The notes under the pieces: model-generated | What the model saw: only the letters and a program-made list of their open reading frames with translations | Told to the model about the DNA's origin: nothing | The model's database searches: none | Shown: positions 63,880-64,000 of the stretch, one piece after another | Numbering within the stretch: position 1 is the stretch's first letter | How the letters are laid out: every line of letters starts with the position of its first letter | Assembly: GCF_001647085.1 (NCBI RefSeq) | Contig: NZ_CP015520.1 | Coordinates: 1,054,001 to 1,118,000, forward strand | Direction: 5' to 3' | Length of the DNA: 64,000 bases | From: Thermococcus piezophilus | Lineage (GTDB): Archaea; Methanobacteriota_B; Thermococci; Thermococcales; Thermococcaceae | Translations under genes and position numbers: made by a program

Positions 63880-64000
63880 ATGCCCATCAGTGTTGACAAG
63901 GCAGTGATAGCGCGATTGAAGACCCACGGCGAGATCTTCGAGATACTCGTCGATCCTTACTTAGCGAGGGACTTCAAGGAAGGCAAGGACGTCCCCATAG
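63880..64000 (+). CDS. SBDS (Sdo1) ribosome maturation protein, partial
   Basis: The first 40 residues of the SBDS-family protein ([20 protein letters not shown]...ARDFKEG), which helps mature the large ribosomal subunit. It starts 10 bases after psmA with GGTGAGGG. The gene order psmA-SBDS is that of the archaeal exosome superoperon (Rrp4 and Rrp41 probably follow outside the window). Confidence 0.95.
   Translation, partial: MPISVDKAVIARLKTHGEIFEILVDPYLARDFKEGKDVPI

Noticed and set aside
63036-63899. 287-residue open frame antisense to psmA
   Set aside because: psmA is a highly conserved gene in the opposite direction; the antisense frame has no ribosome site and no recognisable content.
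1-64000. CRISPR arrays or insertion sequences
   Set aside because: No regularly spaced direct repeats and no transposase-like frame were seen on either strand.

Overview
The window comes from a hyperthermophilic euryarchaeon of the order Thermococcales, almost certainly Thermococcus. The evidence is family B DNA polymerase with inteins at three classic Thermococcus sites, a three-subunit RPA operon, archaeal aIF2-gamma, S6e and Sec61-beta, DGGGP synthase for ether lipids, an unlinked 5S rRNA-tRNA-Asp unit, CGP-CTERM surface-protein sorting, TATA/BRE promoters and GGTGA-type ribosome binding sites. No species can be named from sequence alone. There are no insertion sequences, CRISPR arrays or prophage genes; the only mobile elements recognised are the inteins.

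Layout. 1-1.5 kb: a PadR operon whose first gene (YhfC-type membrane protein) is broken, then YbjQ. 1.6-6.6 kb: diphthamide synthase Dph2, a METTL5-like methyltransferase, two tandem helical-repeat paralogs each with its own promoter, and an RNA m5C methyltransferase. 6.6-10.2 kb: MscS channel with a DUF432 partner, DUF434 and HD proteins. 10.3-15.1 kb: translation genes (PIN protein, aIF2-gamma, S6e), Sec61-beta, EngB and an Lrp-type regulator. 15.3-21.8 kb: Clp1-type RNA kinase, DGGGP synthase, RPA operon, ScpB and a decayed DUF835 membrane protein. 21.9-22.3 kb: 5S rRNA, tRNA-Asp and tRNA-Lys. 22.6-34.4 kb: DtxR-type regulator with palindromic sites, AzgA purine permease, ABC transporter, P1 peptidase, endonuclease IV-like protein, DUF373, MTH1187-family protein, AMMECR1 and a second m5C methyltransferase.

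34.5-40.7 kb: polB, interrupted by three inteins. Each has intact splice-junction residues and LAGLIDADG motifs, but the second intein lacks two single bases at homopolymers, so no full-length reading frame exists as written. 40.8-53.3 kb: HAD phosphatase, TOPRIM-like protein, DUF2391 protein, S-layer-like protein, two MFS transporters (one in a PadR operon with a striking double palindrome), DHH nuclease, thioesterase, nicotinamidase and AI-2E-type transporter. 53.3-57.1 kb: DUF4152, IorA and decayed small genes.

57.4-62.2 kb is the most unusual stretch. A MazG-like gene loses its normal end exactly where a CGP-CTERM surface protein begins on the other strand. Upstream of that lies a multiply broken gene of about 3.8 kb for a secreted protein with a lamin-tail-like domain, Ig-like domains, calcium-binding repeats and a HExxHxxxGxxDE zinc-peptidase motif. 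The window closes with a frameshifted HIT protein and the proteasome alpha-SBDS start of the archaeal exosome superoperon.

About ten genes carry frameshifts or stops, many at homopolymers one base short, while the conserved core genes are intact. This could be sequencing error, real decay of dispensable genes, or both. It is the main caveat for every broken gene below.
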